From: Bacteroidia bacterium
Lineage (GTDB): Bacteria; Bacteroidota; Bacteroidia; NS11-12g; UBA9320
DNA length: 36,187 nucleotides
Direction: 5' to 3'
NCBI GenBank assembly: GCA_017640445.1
Contig: JAEPQQ010000014.1
Location: 1 to 36,187 of the forward strand
Positions within the stretch are counted from its first letter, which is position 1; the number at the start of each line of letters is the position of its first letter. The translations under genes were made by a program, and so were the position numbers. Of the stretch, positions 24,403-33,473 are shown in pieces. The notes under the pieces were generated by a model. That model was not told the DNA's origin and made no database searches. It saw only the letters and a program-made list of their open reading frames with translations.

Positions 24403-27400
24403 ATGTATAAATTTTACTCTAAAGGCGTAAAGCCTTTGGCCGTATTTCTCGGCATTTTATTATTTTCAAGTTTTTCTTACGCCCAAAAATGTACCCGAGT
24501 GGTGAGTAACACCATTGCTTGTGGTTTTAACAAGGCTTACGTTATTTATCTTCAGGATAAGAATGGATCGCATCACTTTCTAACGGGCGATTCAACCTTA
24601 TACACCTGGGAAGAGTCGGGTGGTGAAGTTCGATTCACGGCCAAAGCTATTTCCGCTCCAGGTTTGGATGGCACGTTTGATGTAGATTTGATTTTTTCAG
24701 GTAAAACTACAACGCCTCCAACCAACAGCCCCAAGCAAAGCAACTGTTTTACCACAGGTAGCACAACGGGTTGGCTTTATTATCCCAATACTTCAGGTAC
24801 CATCGTATCTACCGATTACGGCACCATGACGGTGGGTCGCCGGGGCGAAGCCTTTCAGCTTGGCAACAATGCCAACATAACCATGCAGGGTTTTGGTGCT
24901 TCTGCGTGGTTAGACCTTAATGGCGGCACAGGTGATTTTTCACTTGGAGACATCAACGTGATGTTATCCGCCCCTGAGTGTGACACGTCCGATGTAAAGA
25001 CGTGCAAGAACACAGCACTTGAATTTTGCGTGAACGATTTGTTTAATCTGGATAGCATTAACGGCGGAGATGTTACCATTAAGTCGGTGCAATCTCAAAC
25101 GAGCCATGGTGTTACAACCGTATTGGGTAATGATCAATCGACATCTGATCCAGGCTGTTGTGATGATGGAAAGCCTACCGGGTTTACATTTAAGTATGTT
25201 ACCTCCAACATCATTAGTAATTCTCAAACCGATGGAAAATCTTCGGTTACCACCTACACGGCCCCAGCCGGTCAAACGGTGCTCATTGTGGCAAATGGAA
25301 ACTCAACCGCTGGCGATACGAGTAACTCCTTTTTCCGTTGGACGGTTGATGCCGGCGAGACCATTTCAATGGACAAATCGATATCCGACTGGAATTCGAA
25401 TACGTACTTCCATATTATGAACGAGTCGGGAACCAAGGTGTTGCAGCTGGTTAAGTTTCACACATCGTGCAGTGCTCCTATTATTCCTGGTGACCAGTTC
25501 GGAACCCTTGTGTTGCAGTCAAGCTCGCTAGATGGGAACGTATGTGGAATTGTTGAAGGCGACTGTGAAGCAGAAGTAGTGTACTTCCCTAACCCCGATT
25601 TTATAGGATGGGATACTGTTACAGTGGAAGTGTGTTATTCAAGTGGAAGTGGTAGCGTGTGTCAGGACCTTGAATTTAGTGTTGAAGTGAACAGCGAGGA
25701 TAGTATCTGTCCCCCATTATGTCCAACAGGCAAGAAGCCGGTATATGTAAAGTCAACTTCCAGTGGAATAGTAAAGTACGACGCAAAAGACAAGCATAGG
25801 GCTGAAGGCCTTCCGGACGGAGATTTTGCTAAGTTGGAAGATAAGGGAGACTTCATTACACTGAGTCTGCAAACGTTGTTAAAAGCAGGTGATACAATGG
25901 ATGTTGTAATTGCCAGTTACGATGGACAATTGGCGGAAGGAACGATTCAGGGAAGTGAAGATGGCGTGACCTTTGGTCCTGCTATAGACATTTCGACAAA
26001 GATGCGTAAACCGCTAATCGATACTGAACGTATCCGTTTCTGGACCAATACCCAATTTGTGCGAATCAACCTCGACGATAACTCAGAAGGAAAACTGCTG
26101 ATTGACGGAATAGAATATAATGGTGTAGTATGCTCGCCAGATGTGGAAGTTGAAGTAGAGACAAACACGTGTAAGAACAACCCGGTTACCATTTGCGTAG
26201 ACGACGCTCTAAATCTTGATAGTTTGTTTGGAACCAGTGTGTCCATCAAATCAGCGGGCAGCACAAGTAACAATGGTGGTTCTGTGTGGGTTGAGAGTAC
26301 AACGAATACCGATCAAGGTTGTTGTGATGCAGGCAAGCCTACCGGTTTCACATTTAAGTACGTTTCGAGCAATGTAATTGATAACAACCAGGGTGATGGT
26401 AAATCGTCGGTTACTACACTTAGTGATCCGAATGGTGCCAAGGTGTTAATCGTGGCCAATGGGAACTCGACAGCAGGAGATACGAGTAATTCTTTCTTCC
26501 GTTGGACAGTTGATGCCGGTGAGACCATTTCAATGGACAAATCGATATCCGATTGGAACTCGAATACCTACTTTCACATTATGAACGAGTCGGGAACAAC
26601 CGTTTTGCAATTGGTTAAGTTCCATACGTCATGCAGTGCACCAATTGTTCCTGGAGATCAGTTTGGAACCTTAGTGTTAATGTCGAGCTCGTTGGACGGA
26701 GTAGTTTGTGGTAGCACGGAGGAGTGCACCAATTTCATTACCTACTTCCCGCCATCTGATTTTAGTGGAACGGATACACTTGCATTCGATGTGTGTATTC
26801 AAGACAATGGTTTTGAGGTATGCGATGAGGCGATAGTAATTGTAGAAGTGGCCGATAGTGTTTGTAATAAATTCTGTCCTGATGGGCAACTTCCTGTAAA
26901 AGTAGCGGCAACTTCCTCTGGGATTTTGAGTTCCGATGCTCATGATAAATCAAAAGGAGTGGGTAGTCCTGATGGCGATTTTGCAAAGCTCGAACACAAC
27001 GACGAGCAAATTACCCTGGCCCTTGGTGCAATTTTGGCGGTGGGAGATAGCATCGATATTGTAATTGCCAGTTACGATGGAAAGCTGGCTGAAGCAGTTG
27101 TATCAGCAAGTGTGGATGGCTCAACATTTACGCAGCCTCAATTGATAACAACCACTACCGAGAAGCCATCTACAGAAACGGTGTCTTTCCGGTTCCCGGT
27201 TAATGCCGAATTTGTACGCATTCAACGTGTAGACGGTTCATCAGGCAAGTTCCTGGTTGATGGAGTGTCATTTGAGGGAACCGAGTGTAGGCCAGAGCTT
27301 CCAAAACGAATTGAGTTGGAGACCTGTATTGACGCGCCCATTACCTGGGATTTTAGCGAATTGTTGCCGGATGCCAATCCAACCACATGGACGGTTGAAG

Positions 27401-28860
27401 TGAGTCAGAATCCAACAGATGGCAGCCTCAGTGTAACAGATAGTTATGTGTTGAACGGATGTTCGCTCGATGATCCCAAAAAACTTACCATGGTTTACAC
27501 AGGAGAGGGATGTGATGTCTCGAACCATGACCAGGGTGGTGATTTCAAATGTGACGACAAAAAGGATATTTCAACGTATTCATCGGTATACATAATTGTA
27601 AACGATGAGAAAGACGAAAAGGATCGGTTGAGCGATAAAGACAAATACTTCGATGGTGTTGTATCAACAGGAGATGTTGTGTCCATCGACGCAGCCTTGA
27701 ATGGAGATAGCGAACTGCCAAACAAAATATATGTATGGATAATGGATACCAACGACGATAAGGTGATCCAGAAAATGGAGATAAAAACAGACTGTAACAA
27801 GCCAATAAGTCTCTACGACCAGTTTGGTTCTTTGGGAGTTACGGGTTATACAGCCGCAAACAACAACGGCGAACTCACACCAATAAATAATCTGTTTGAA
27901 TCTACGTACACACCAAACAATGGTTTTGTGGGACTTGATTCACTAACGTTAGAACTTTGTCATGTGGAGGGAGACACCTTCTGTCAGGAGGTAACCTATT
28001 TGATAGAGGTTGGTTCTGAGAAACCGGTTGCCTTAAACGATACGGCAGACGACCTGGATGTAGTGTCGGGTCTTTCTACTACCTTGATCAAGGTACTTGA
28101 CAATGACTATCACCCAACATCAAAACCGTTTAAGCTTCAGTGGCCTTTACTTACGGGTCCAACCCTAACAGGAGCAACGGTTGAGTTCGATTCAGCTAGC
28201 GGTGGAATAAACTACATCATTAATGACCCTAAGAACGACGATTTGGATTCGTTTTTGTATGTAATTGAAACGGCTTGTGCAATGGATACTGCGAAGGTTT
28301 ATGTAAAGTTTGGTAGTGCATTGCCTGTTGAGTTTATATCGTTTACGGCAGAGCTTTTAGATCACCAAACGGTTGAATTGAACTGGATTACTGCGTCGGA
28401 ATTAAACAACAGTCATTTTGAGATAGAGCGCGCCGTTGGTAACGGCGAATACCAGACTATTGGTTGGCCTGTTCGCGGAGCTGGAACCACTACAGAGGTG
28501 CAATATTATCAGGAAATGGATATGAATGTTCCGAATGGAGTGATCTACTACCGAATTAAACAGGTAGACTTCGATGGTAATTTCGAGTATTCGGATGTTC
28601 GATTTGTAATCATCGACCCAACCACCAAGATGCTGGTATTCCCAAATCCGGCCAATGGAACAGTTCATGTGCATTTTAAGGCTGGAAGAAATCAAGAGAT
28701 AAGGCTGACAAATCTGGCCGGACAGGAAGTAGACCGTTTCCAGTTGGCAAACGAGGGAGGATTAAGTTTCGAAACTTCTAACTATCCACAAGGGATTTAT
28801 TTCCTGAGAGTGAGTAGTGGGGATGAAACGGTAGTTAAGCGATTGGTAATTCGGAGATAA
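24403..28860 (+). CDS. giant multidomain T9SS-secreted surface protein (about 1485 aa)
   Basis: The ATG at 24403 gives a clean signal peptide (MYKFYSKGVKPLAVFLGILL, cleavage near SYAQ); an upstream TTG lies within the leader hairpin. Order by residue: one copy of the Cys-bounded repeat at 30-192; tandem unit A at 201-589 and unit B at 590-974; a shortened, diverged unit C at 975-1206; a cadherin/Ig-like domain at about 1207-1306 (VALNDTADDLDVVSG, VLDNDYHP); and a C-terminal module from LPVEFISFTAELL ending in a T9SS type A sorting domain (MLVFPNPANGTVHVHFKAG). Units A and B each hold a CCDxGKPTGFTFKYV domain and a jelly-roll, galactose-binding-like domain. It is a paralogue in part of the preceding protein, with C-termini that align throughout. 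No enzymatic motif was seen. A surface, adhesive or gliding role is inference. Confidence 0.88.
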   Translation: MYKFYSKGVKPLAVFLGILLFSSFSYAQKCTRVVSNTIACGFNKAYVIYLQDKNGSHHFLTGDSTLYTWEESGGEVRFTAKAISAPGLDGTFDVDLIFSGKTTTPPTNSPKQSNCFTTGSTTGWLYYPNTSGTIVSTDYGTMTVGRRGEAFQLGNNANITMQGFGASAWLDLNGGTGDFSLGDINVMLSAPECDTSDVKTCKNTALEFCVNDLFNLDSINGGDVTIKSVQSQTSHGVTTVLGNDQSTSDPGCCDDGKPTGFTFKYVTSNIISNSQTDGKSSVTTYTAPAGQTVLIVANGNSTAGDTSNSFFRWTVDAGETISMDKSISDWNSNTYFHIMNESGTKVLQLVKFHTSCSAPIIPGDQFGTLVLQSSSLDGNVCGIVEGDCEAEVVYFPNPDFIGWDTVTVEVCYSSGSGSVCQDLEFSVEVNSEDSICPPLCPTGKKPVYVKSTSSGIVKYDAKDKHRAEGLPDGDFAKLEDKGDFITLSLQTLLKAGDTMDVVIASYDGQLAEGTIQGSEDGVTFGPAIDISTKMRKPLIDTERIRFWTNTQFVRINLDDNSEGKLLIDGIEYNGVVCSPDVEVEVETNTCKNNPVTICVDDALNLDSLFGTSVSIKSAGSTSNNGGSVWVESTTNTDQGCCDAGKPTGFTFKYVSSNVIDNNQGDGKSSVTTLSDPNGAKVLIVANGNSTAGDTSNSFFRWTVDAGETISMDKSISDWNSNTYFHIMNESGTTVLQLVKFHTSCSAPIVPGDQFGTLVLMSSSLDGVVCGSTEECTNFITYFPPSDFSGTDTLAFDVCIQDNGFEVCDEAIVIVEVADSVCNKFCPDGQLPVKVAATSSGILSSDAHDKSKGVGSPDGDFAKLEHNDEQITLALGAILAVGDSIDIVIASYDGKLAEAVVSASVDGSTFTQPQLITTTTEKPSTETVSFRFPVNAEFVRIQRVDGSSGKFLVDGVSFEGTECRPELPKRIELETCIDAPITWDFSELLPDANPTTWTVEVSQNPTDGSLSVTDSYVLNGCSLDDPKKLTMVYTGEGCDVSNHDQGGDFKCDDKKDISTYSSVYIIVNDEKDEKDRLSDKDKYFDGVVSTGDVVSIDAALNGDSELPNKIYVWIMDTNDDKVIQKMEIKTDCNKPISLYDQFGSLGVTGYTAANNNGELTPINNLFESTYTPNNGFVGLDSLTLELCHVEGDTFCQEVTYLIEVGSEKPVALNDTADDLDVVSGLSTTLIKVLDNDYHPTSKPFKLQWPLLTGPTLTGATVEFDSASGGINYIINDPKNDDLDSFLYVIETACAMDTAKVYVKFGSALPVEFISFTAELLDHQTVELNWITASELNNSHFEIERAVGNGEYQTIGWPVRGAGTTTEVQYYQEMDMNVPNGVIYYRIKQVDFDGNFEYSDVRFVIIDPTTKMLVFPNPANGTVHVHFKAGRNQEIRLTNLAGQEVDRFQLANEGGLSFETSNYPQGIYFLRVSSGDETVVKRLVIRR
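24490..24978 (+). repeat. Cys-bounded repeat, copy 5 (163 codons), in the second giant gene
   Basis: Begins CTRVVSNTIACGFNK, with PPTNSPKQSNCF, GWLYYP, RRGEAFQLG and GFGASAWL. It is closest to copies 3 and 4 of the first protein, showing exchange or duplication between the two genes. Confidence 0.85.
25003..26169 (+). repeat. tandem protein unit A (389 codons)
   Basis: From CKNTALEFCVNDLFNLDS to the next CKNN. It contains CCDDGKPTGFTFKYV, the FFRWTVDAGETISMDKSISD segment, HTSCSAP, and a galactose-binding-like half with VVIASYDGQLAEG. Confidence 0.85.
26170..27324 (+). repeat. tandem protein unit B (385 codons)
   Basis: Begins CKNNPVTICVDDALNLDS and follows unit A domain for domain. Bases 26521-26552 are identical to 25357-25388 (32 bases) although flanking codons differ synonymously. 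Confidence 0.85.
27325..28020 (+). repeat. diverged, shortened unit C (232 codons)
   Basis: It keeps the first domain of units A and B (LTMVYTGEGCD, KTDCNKPISLYDQFGSLGV) and a closing Ig-like strand set, but lacks the galactose-binding-like half. It has an acidic-basic KD-rich insert. Confidence 0.65.
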
Positions 28861-28883
28861 CCAATGAAAATAGACCTATGTGC

Positions 28884-28915
28884 AAGGGTTCTGAAGCAAT
28901 TCAGGGCCCTTTTTT
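28884..28915 (+). terminator. intrinsic terminator after the second giant gene
   Basis: AAGGGTTCTGAA, a GCAA loop and TTCAGGGCCCTT form a 12-bp stem with two G-U pairs, followed by more T. Confidence 0.8.
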
Positions 28916-28957
28916 AATCCCTGTGGAATTACCAGAAACTCGCGAAGCAAGACGCAT

Positions 28958-28991
28958 AAAAAAGGCCCTCATCAAACGATGAGGGCCTTTT
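28958..28991. terminator. intrinsic terminator of atpDC, usable in both directions
   Basis: AAAAGGCCCTCATC, an AAAC loop and GATGAGGGCCTTTT form a perfect 14-bp stem with A and T runs on either side. It terminates the minus-strand atpDC operon and backs up the plus-strand terminator just before it. Confidence 0.9.
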
Positions 28992-29010
28992 GGTTTCATT
29001 TTGTGTCCTT

Positions 29011-29241
29011 TTATGCTAGAACGATAATCTTGTTGTTCAAAACCTCAACGATGCCTCCGTTGATATCGAAGTCTTTCACGCCTTCCGACGTTTTTACACT
29101 TAATGTGCCTTTGTCAAGACTGGATATAATAGCGGCGTGGTTGTTCAATGTCTCAAACTTCCCTTTTGTGCCCGGAAATTTTACCGAAACCACATCACCT
29201 TCAAAAAGGGTTTGGTCAGGGGTGATTAATTCTAAGTACAT
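29011..29241 (-). CDS. atpC: F1Fo ATP synthase subunit epsilon, short form
   Basis: A 76-residue protein comprising only the N-terminal beta-sandwich of epsilon (YLELITPDQTLFEGDV, NNHAAIISSLDKG, INGGIVEVLNNKIIVLA). The C-terminal helical hairpin of about 50 residues found in E. coli epsilon, which blocks ATP hydrolysis, is absent. The stop is natural and a terminator follows, so this is not a window truncation. Short epsilons are usual in Bacteroidota. It still couples gamma to the c-ring, but inhibition of hydrolysis must work otherwise. Cotranscribed with atpD, 5 bp apart. Confidence 0.95.
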   Translation of the reverse strand: MYLELITPDQTLFEGDVVSVKFPGTKGKFETLNNHAAIISSLDKGTLSVKTSEGVKDFDINGGIVEVLNNKIIVLA

Positions 29242-29246
29242 AGTTC

Positions 29247-30755
<1,509 letters not shown>

Positions 30756-30789
30756 TTAATACGTTGTGTATATGCCTCTAAATTTGCCG

Positions 30790-30797
30790 CAAAAGTA
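30790..30797 (-). promoter_or_regulatory. -7 box of the atpDC operon
   Basis: On the minus strand this reads TACTTTTG, continuing GCGGC. It is a perfect TAnnTTTG match, 37 bases before the atpD ATG. The 12-mer TACTTTTGCGGC is identical to that of the SRP RNA promoter. Confidence 0.65.
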
Positions 30798-30977
30798 TGC
30801 TTAGGAATAGTAAAAACCGAATGGTTATGTAAAAAAAATAAACTTACTGTGAACATGGTTTTGATCTTGCCGAAACACCCTTGTTGACAGGCTATTACGC
30901 GGGCTATTCACAACAGTCCAAAAATGGGGGTGGTGAAATATTTTTGAGAATTTTTCTCTTTTTGGGAATTTTTGTTA

Positions 30978-30985
30978 TATATTTG
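30978..30985 (+). promoter_or_regulatory. -7 box of the response-regulator operon
   Basis: TATATTTG is a perfect TAnnTTTG match, 26 bases before the ATG at 31012. A -33 TTG at ideal distance is not evident. Confidence 0.55.
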
Positions 30986-31011
30986 TGCTGTCAAAGCAAT
31001 AAACTACGATT

Positions 31012-32379
31012 ATGGCTGAAGAATTTAAGATTTTCATCGTTGAAGACGATGTATGGTATGGCGAGGTAATCGAATACCATTTGTCTCTCAACCCAGACGT
31101 CACCGTTAAGAAATTTACAAACGGTAAGGACTTTCTAAAAAGCCTCGACGAACAACCATCTCTTGTTACACTTGATTACTCATTACCCGATATTTCTGGT
31201 GAGGAAGTATTAAAGCGTATTAAGGAGTTTAGCCCGGAAATTCCGGTTGTCATTATTTCTGGTCAGGAAGACATTGGAACGGCAATTAAACTTCTGAAAG
31301 ATGGTGCCTACGACTACATCATAAAAGATGATGAGACCAAGGATCGAATTTGGAATGTGATCAAAAACATTCGCGAAAAAGAAGAACTCAAAGAAGAAAT
31401 TTCACAGTTGAAGAAACAAATCGTACAGAAATACGATTTCAGTAAATCAATTGTTGGAAACAGTTCTCCAATGAAGCGGATCTTTAGCCTCATCCAAAAG
31501 GCAATTGGCAGTAACATCACCGTATCCATTACCGGAGAAACCGGAACGGGTAAAGAAGTGGTGGCAAAAGCCATTCACTATAACAGTCCCAGGGCCAAAA
31601 AGCCTTTTGTGGCGGTAAACATTACGGCAATTCCTTCTGAATTGATTGAAAGTGAGTTGTTTGGTCACGAAAAAGGAGCATTTACCGGTGCTATTGCACG
31701 ACGAATCGGGAAGTTTGAGGAAGCCACTGGCGGAACAATTTTCCTTGACGAAATTGGTGAAATGGATATCAATATGCAGTCTAAACTGCTACGTGTCTTA
31801 CAGGAAAAGGAATTGACCCGGGTAGGTGGTTCCGGAGTTGTAAAACTAAATAGCCGAATTCTGGTAGCTACCCACCGTGACCTTGCTGAAGAGGTTCGAA
31901 AAGGAAACTTCCGGGAAGATTTGTACTATCGATTGCTGGGATTGCCGATTAGTCTGCCCGCTTTACGCGAACGTGGAAACGACATCCTTTTGTTGGCGAA
32001 ACACTTTATCGATGAGTACTGCTCTGAAAACGAGATTGGGAAGTTATCCCTGGCGCCTTCGGCCCAAAACAAACTCCTCAAGTATCCGTGGCCAGGTAAC
32101 ATTCGTGAACTCAAGGCCGTTATGGAACTATCTTGTGTGATGACCGACTCCAACCTGATTGAAGACGAACATATCACGTTTAACTCATCCGGTTCGATCG
32201 ATACACTGTTGCAAACGGAGATGCCATTGCGGGAATACACCAACCGAATTGTTAAATATTACTTGGATAAATACAACCAAGACGTGGTAACAGTAGCCAA
32301 AAAATTGAATATTGGTAAATCCACTATTTATAGAATGTTACAAGAAGAAGCGGCAGAGCTTAAATCTGCCAATAGTTAA
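31012..32379 (+). CDS. sigma-54-dependent response regulator (NtrC family)
   Basis: A 455-residue protein with three domains. The receiver (about 5-125) has acidic residues 11-13, phospho-acceptor Asp55 in VTLDYSLPD, Ser83 and Lys105. The sigma-54 AAA+ domain (about 145-375) has Walker A GETGTGKE at 175-182, GAFTGA at 222-227 (the sigma-54 contact loop) and FLDEIGEM. The C-terminal Fis-type helix-turn-helix is DVVTVAKKLNIGKSTIYRML. Phosphorylation would activate transcription from sigma-54 promoters. An HPt protein gene follows 23 bp downstream and no histidine kinase is adjacent, so it is probably the end of a phosphorelay fed by a kinase elsewhere. All catalytic motifs are intact. Confidence 0.95.
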   Translation: MAEEFKIFIVEDDVWYGEVIEYHLSLNPDVTVKKFTNGKDFLKSLDEQPSLVTLDYSLPDISGEEVLKRIKEFSPEIPVVIISGQEDIGTAIKLLKDGAYDYIIKDDETKDRIWNVIKNIREKEELKEEISQLKKQIVQKYDFSKSIVGNSSPMKRIFSLIQKAIGSNITVSITGETGTGKEVVAKAIHYNSPRAKKPFVAVNITAIPSELIESELFGHEKGAFTGAIARRIGKFEEATGGTIFLDEIGEMDINMQSKLLRVLQEKELTRVGGSGVVKLNSRILVATHRDLAEEVRKGNFREDLYYRLLGLPISLPALRERGNDILLLAKHFIDEYCSENEIGKLSLAPSAQNKLLKYPWPGNIRELKAVMELSCVMTDSNLIEDEHITFNSSGSIDTLLQTEMPLREYTNRIVKYYLDKYNQDVVTVAKKLNIGKSTIYRMLQEEAAELKSANS

Positions 32380-32402
32380 TCTCAACTGGTAATTACGCAC
32401 TT

Positions 32403-32747
32403 ATGATTATGGAAGAAAAATTGTACAGCCTTGACCAACTCGAGGCGCTCGCATCAGGTGACAAAGCCTTCGTCGACAAGATGGTGGACATGTTCATTCA
32501 AATGGCACCTGAATCGGTCGATCGAATGGTTACGGCTCTTGCAGATAACGACCTGGAAGATCTTGGAGCGGCAGCGCATAAGGTGAAGCCATCCATTGAT
32601 ATGATGGGCATTGTAAGCCTCAAACAAAAGATCAGAGACCTGGAGCAATGGGGGAAGAACCGTACGAATACGGAATTAATCTCCCCTCTCCTCGATGAGG
32701 TAATCAACACGCTTAACGACGTGGTTCAGCAACTAAAAAACCGGTAG
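32403..32747 (+). CDS. HPt (histidine phosphotransfer) protein
   Basis: A 114-residue all-helical protein (or 112 from ATG 32409). The HPt signature AAAHKVKPSIDMMGI places the phospho-accepting His at residue 59. Such proteins shuttle phosphate between a hybrid kinase receiver and a response regulator. Immediate linkage to the NtrC-type regulator upstream makes that regulator the likely partner. Its stop codon directly abuts the stop codon of the converging pdxJ gene, with no base between. Confidence 0.88.
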   Translation: MIMEEKLYSLDQLEALASGDKAFVDKMVDMFIQMAPESVDRMVTALADNDLEDLGAAAHKVKPSIDMMGIVSLKQKIRDLEQWGKNRTNTELISPLLDEVINTLNDVVQQLKNR

Positions 32748-33473
32748 CTAGGCTTGCGTTTTTAGCTGATTGAGGTAAGCTGCAATGGTGTTGTGAAGTC
32801 CAAGGTAAAGGGCGTCACAGATCAAGGCATGCCCTATGCTCACTTCAAGCAGGTTGACCATGTTTTCCTTAAAATAGCGCAGATTGTGAAGATCCAGATC
32901 ATGGCCCGCGTTTAAACCAATGTTAAGCTCAGAGGCAATCTCAGAGGCTTTTGCATAAGGTTTTACTCCCTTTTCTTTTTCTCCGGATTGGTACAGCCGT
33001 GCAAAATTCTCAGTGTATAACTCAATACGATCGGTTCCTGTTTGTTTGGAAGCTCTAATCTGATCAGGTATGGGGTCGATAAACACAGAGGTTCGTATGC
33101 CTGCGGCTTTGAATCGTTCAATCACATTAACCAGGAAAGATTCATTCTTAATACAGTCCCAACCTGCGTTAGACGTCATAGCGTCCGGCGCATCGGGAAC
33201 CAGGGTTACTTGTGTTGGTTTTGTCTCCAAAACCAGGTCAACAAAACTTGGTGTAGGATTTCCTTCAACGTTAAATTCGGTTTTAACCAGTTTCGACAAC
33301 TTCCTCGTGTCGGCATAGCGAATATGGCGCTCATCCGGTCGTGGGTGTACTGTAATGCCCTGGGCCCCAAATGCTTCACAATCGGTAGCCACCTTTGTCA
33401 GGTTGGGATTGTTCCCACCTCGCGCATTTCTAAGTGTTGCAAACTTGTTAATGTTAACACTAAGTTTCGTCAT
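32748..33473 (-). CDS. pdxJ: pyridoxine 5'-phosphate synthase
   Basis: A 241-residue TIM-barrel enzyme that condenses 1-deoxyxylulose 5-phosphate with 3-amino-2-oxopropyl phosphate to form pyridoxine 5'-phosphate (vitamin B6). Family landmarks are [16 protein letters not shown] near the N-terminus, the catalytic-region [36 protein letters not shown] and the late [11 protein letters not shown]. Length is normal. The start overlaps the stop of the upstream HhH-protein gene as ATGA, so B6 synthesis is translationally coupled to an outer-membrane-type gene pair, an unexpected partnership. Confidence 0.96.
   Translation of the reverse strand: MTKLSVNINKFATLRNARGGNNPNLTKVATDCEAFGAQGITVHPRPDERHIRYADTRKLSKLVKTEFNVEGNPTPSFVDLVLETKPTQVTLVPDAPDAMTSNAGWDCIKNESFLVNVIERFKAAGIRTSVFIDPIPDQIRASKQTGTDRIELYTENFARLYQSGEKEKGVKPYAKASEIASELNIGLNAGHDLDLHNLRYFKENMVNLLEVSIGHALICDALYLGLHNTIAAYLNQLKTQA

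Noticed and set aside
17949..28860. Ice-binding, protease or glycosidase activity of the giant proteins
   Set aside because: No catalytic or ice-binding signature was seen; only binding, spacer and sorting domains can be supported.
30884..30918. TTGTTG...CAACA inverted repeat in the atpD/regulator intergenic region
   Set aside because: The arms are only 5 bp with about 22 bases between, and no second copy was found.
30881..31069. 62-codon plus-strand open frame before the response regulator
   Set aside because: It runs through the -7 box and the regulator's start codon, and resembles no protein.
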